Below, one piece after another: positions 5,483 through 5,548 of a stretch of 5,548 bases of DNA. Numbering within the stretch: the stretch's first letter is position 1; the number at the start of each line of letters is the position of its first letter. The stretch comes from Mariprofundus sp. (GTDB lineage: Bacteria > Pseudomonadota > Zetaproteobacteria > Mariprofundales > Mariprofundaceae), in the NCBI GenBank assembly GCA_030951095.1, contig JAUZQI010000094.1, positions 1-5,548 on the forward strand, given 5' to 3'. The notes below the pieces were generated by a model. The model ran no database searches. It was not told the origin of the DNA and saw only the letters and a list, made by a program, of their open reading frames with translations. The position numbers were made by a program, and so were the translations under genes.

Positions 5483-5548
5483 TGCCCGATTCGCTTAGCT
5501 CGCTAGCTCTCATCGCATTCGCCGGCTGGCTTTGCTATCGTTCGCTCT

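Noticed and set aside
5483..5548. Repetitive-looking TCGCT/TAGCTC motifs at the right edge
   Set aside because: The units are very short, irregular and cut off by the window end; no gene or defined repeat can be supported.

Overview
The window reads as chromosomal DNA of a Gram-negative proteobacterium, most likely a betaproteobacterium. The evidence is a type II secretion secretin gene, an outer-membrane-type lipoprotein, an RsmC/RsuA pair, tRNA genes that encode their own CCA ends, and moderate GC content. A Nitrosomonadales-like host is a guess from overall flavour, not something the sequence proves.

Layout, left to right. (1) 1-804, minus strand: the first 268 codons of gspD, the type II secretion outer-membrane secretin. 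It runs off the left edge and has an extended -10 promoter candidate near 955-963. (2) 805-1548: a gene-free stretch whose main content is a 161-bp near-palindromic element (1127-1287). It has 17-bp perfect terminal inverted repeats and a TCAT duplication on each side, so it looks like a small non-autonomous transposable (MITE-like) or fold-back element. (3) 1549-3304, plus strand: a two-gene operon for 16S rRNA modification, rsmC-like (m2G methyltransferase) followed one base later by rsuA-like (pseudouridine synthase). (4) 3371-3964, minus strand: a lipoprotein with a glycine zipper, a TPR-like segment and a charged tail; it converges with rsuA. (5) 4136-4942, minus strand: a soluble class III nucleotidyl cyclase that keeps most catalytic residues but has Asp where the family usually has the transition-state Asn. 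A bulged inverted repeat lies just upstream of its Shine-Dalgarno. (6) 5072-5148 and 5365-5441, minus strand: tRNA-Pro(CGG) and tRNA-Met(CAT). tRNA-Met has a clear sigma70 promoter (TTGACG-16-TAAAAT) and its own terminator, so the two tRNAs are probably separate transcripts.

The rsmC-rsuA pair clearly belongs together, since both products modify 16S rRNA. The remaining genes look like neighbouring single units rather than one system. No CRISPR array, toxin-antitoxin pair, phage gene or defence gene was found. The most unusual items are the palindromic element, the cyclase active-site substitution with its structured leader, and the architecture of the lipoprotein.
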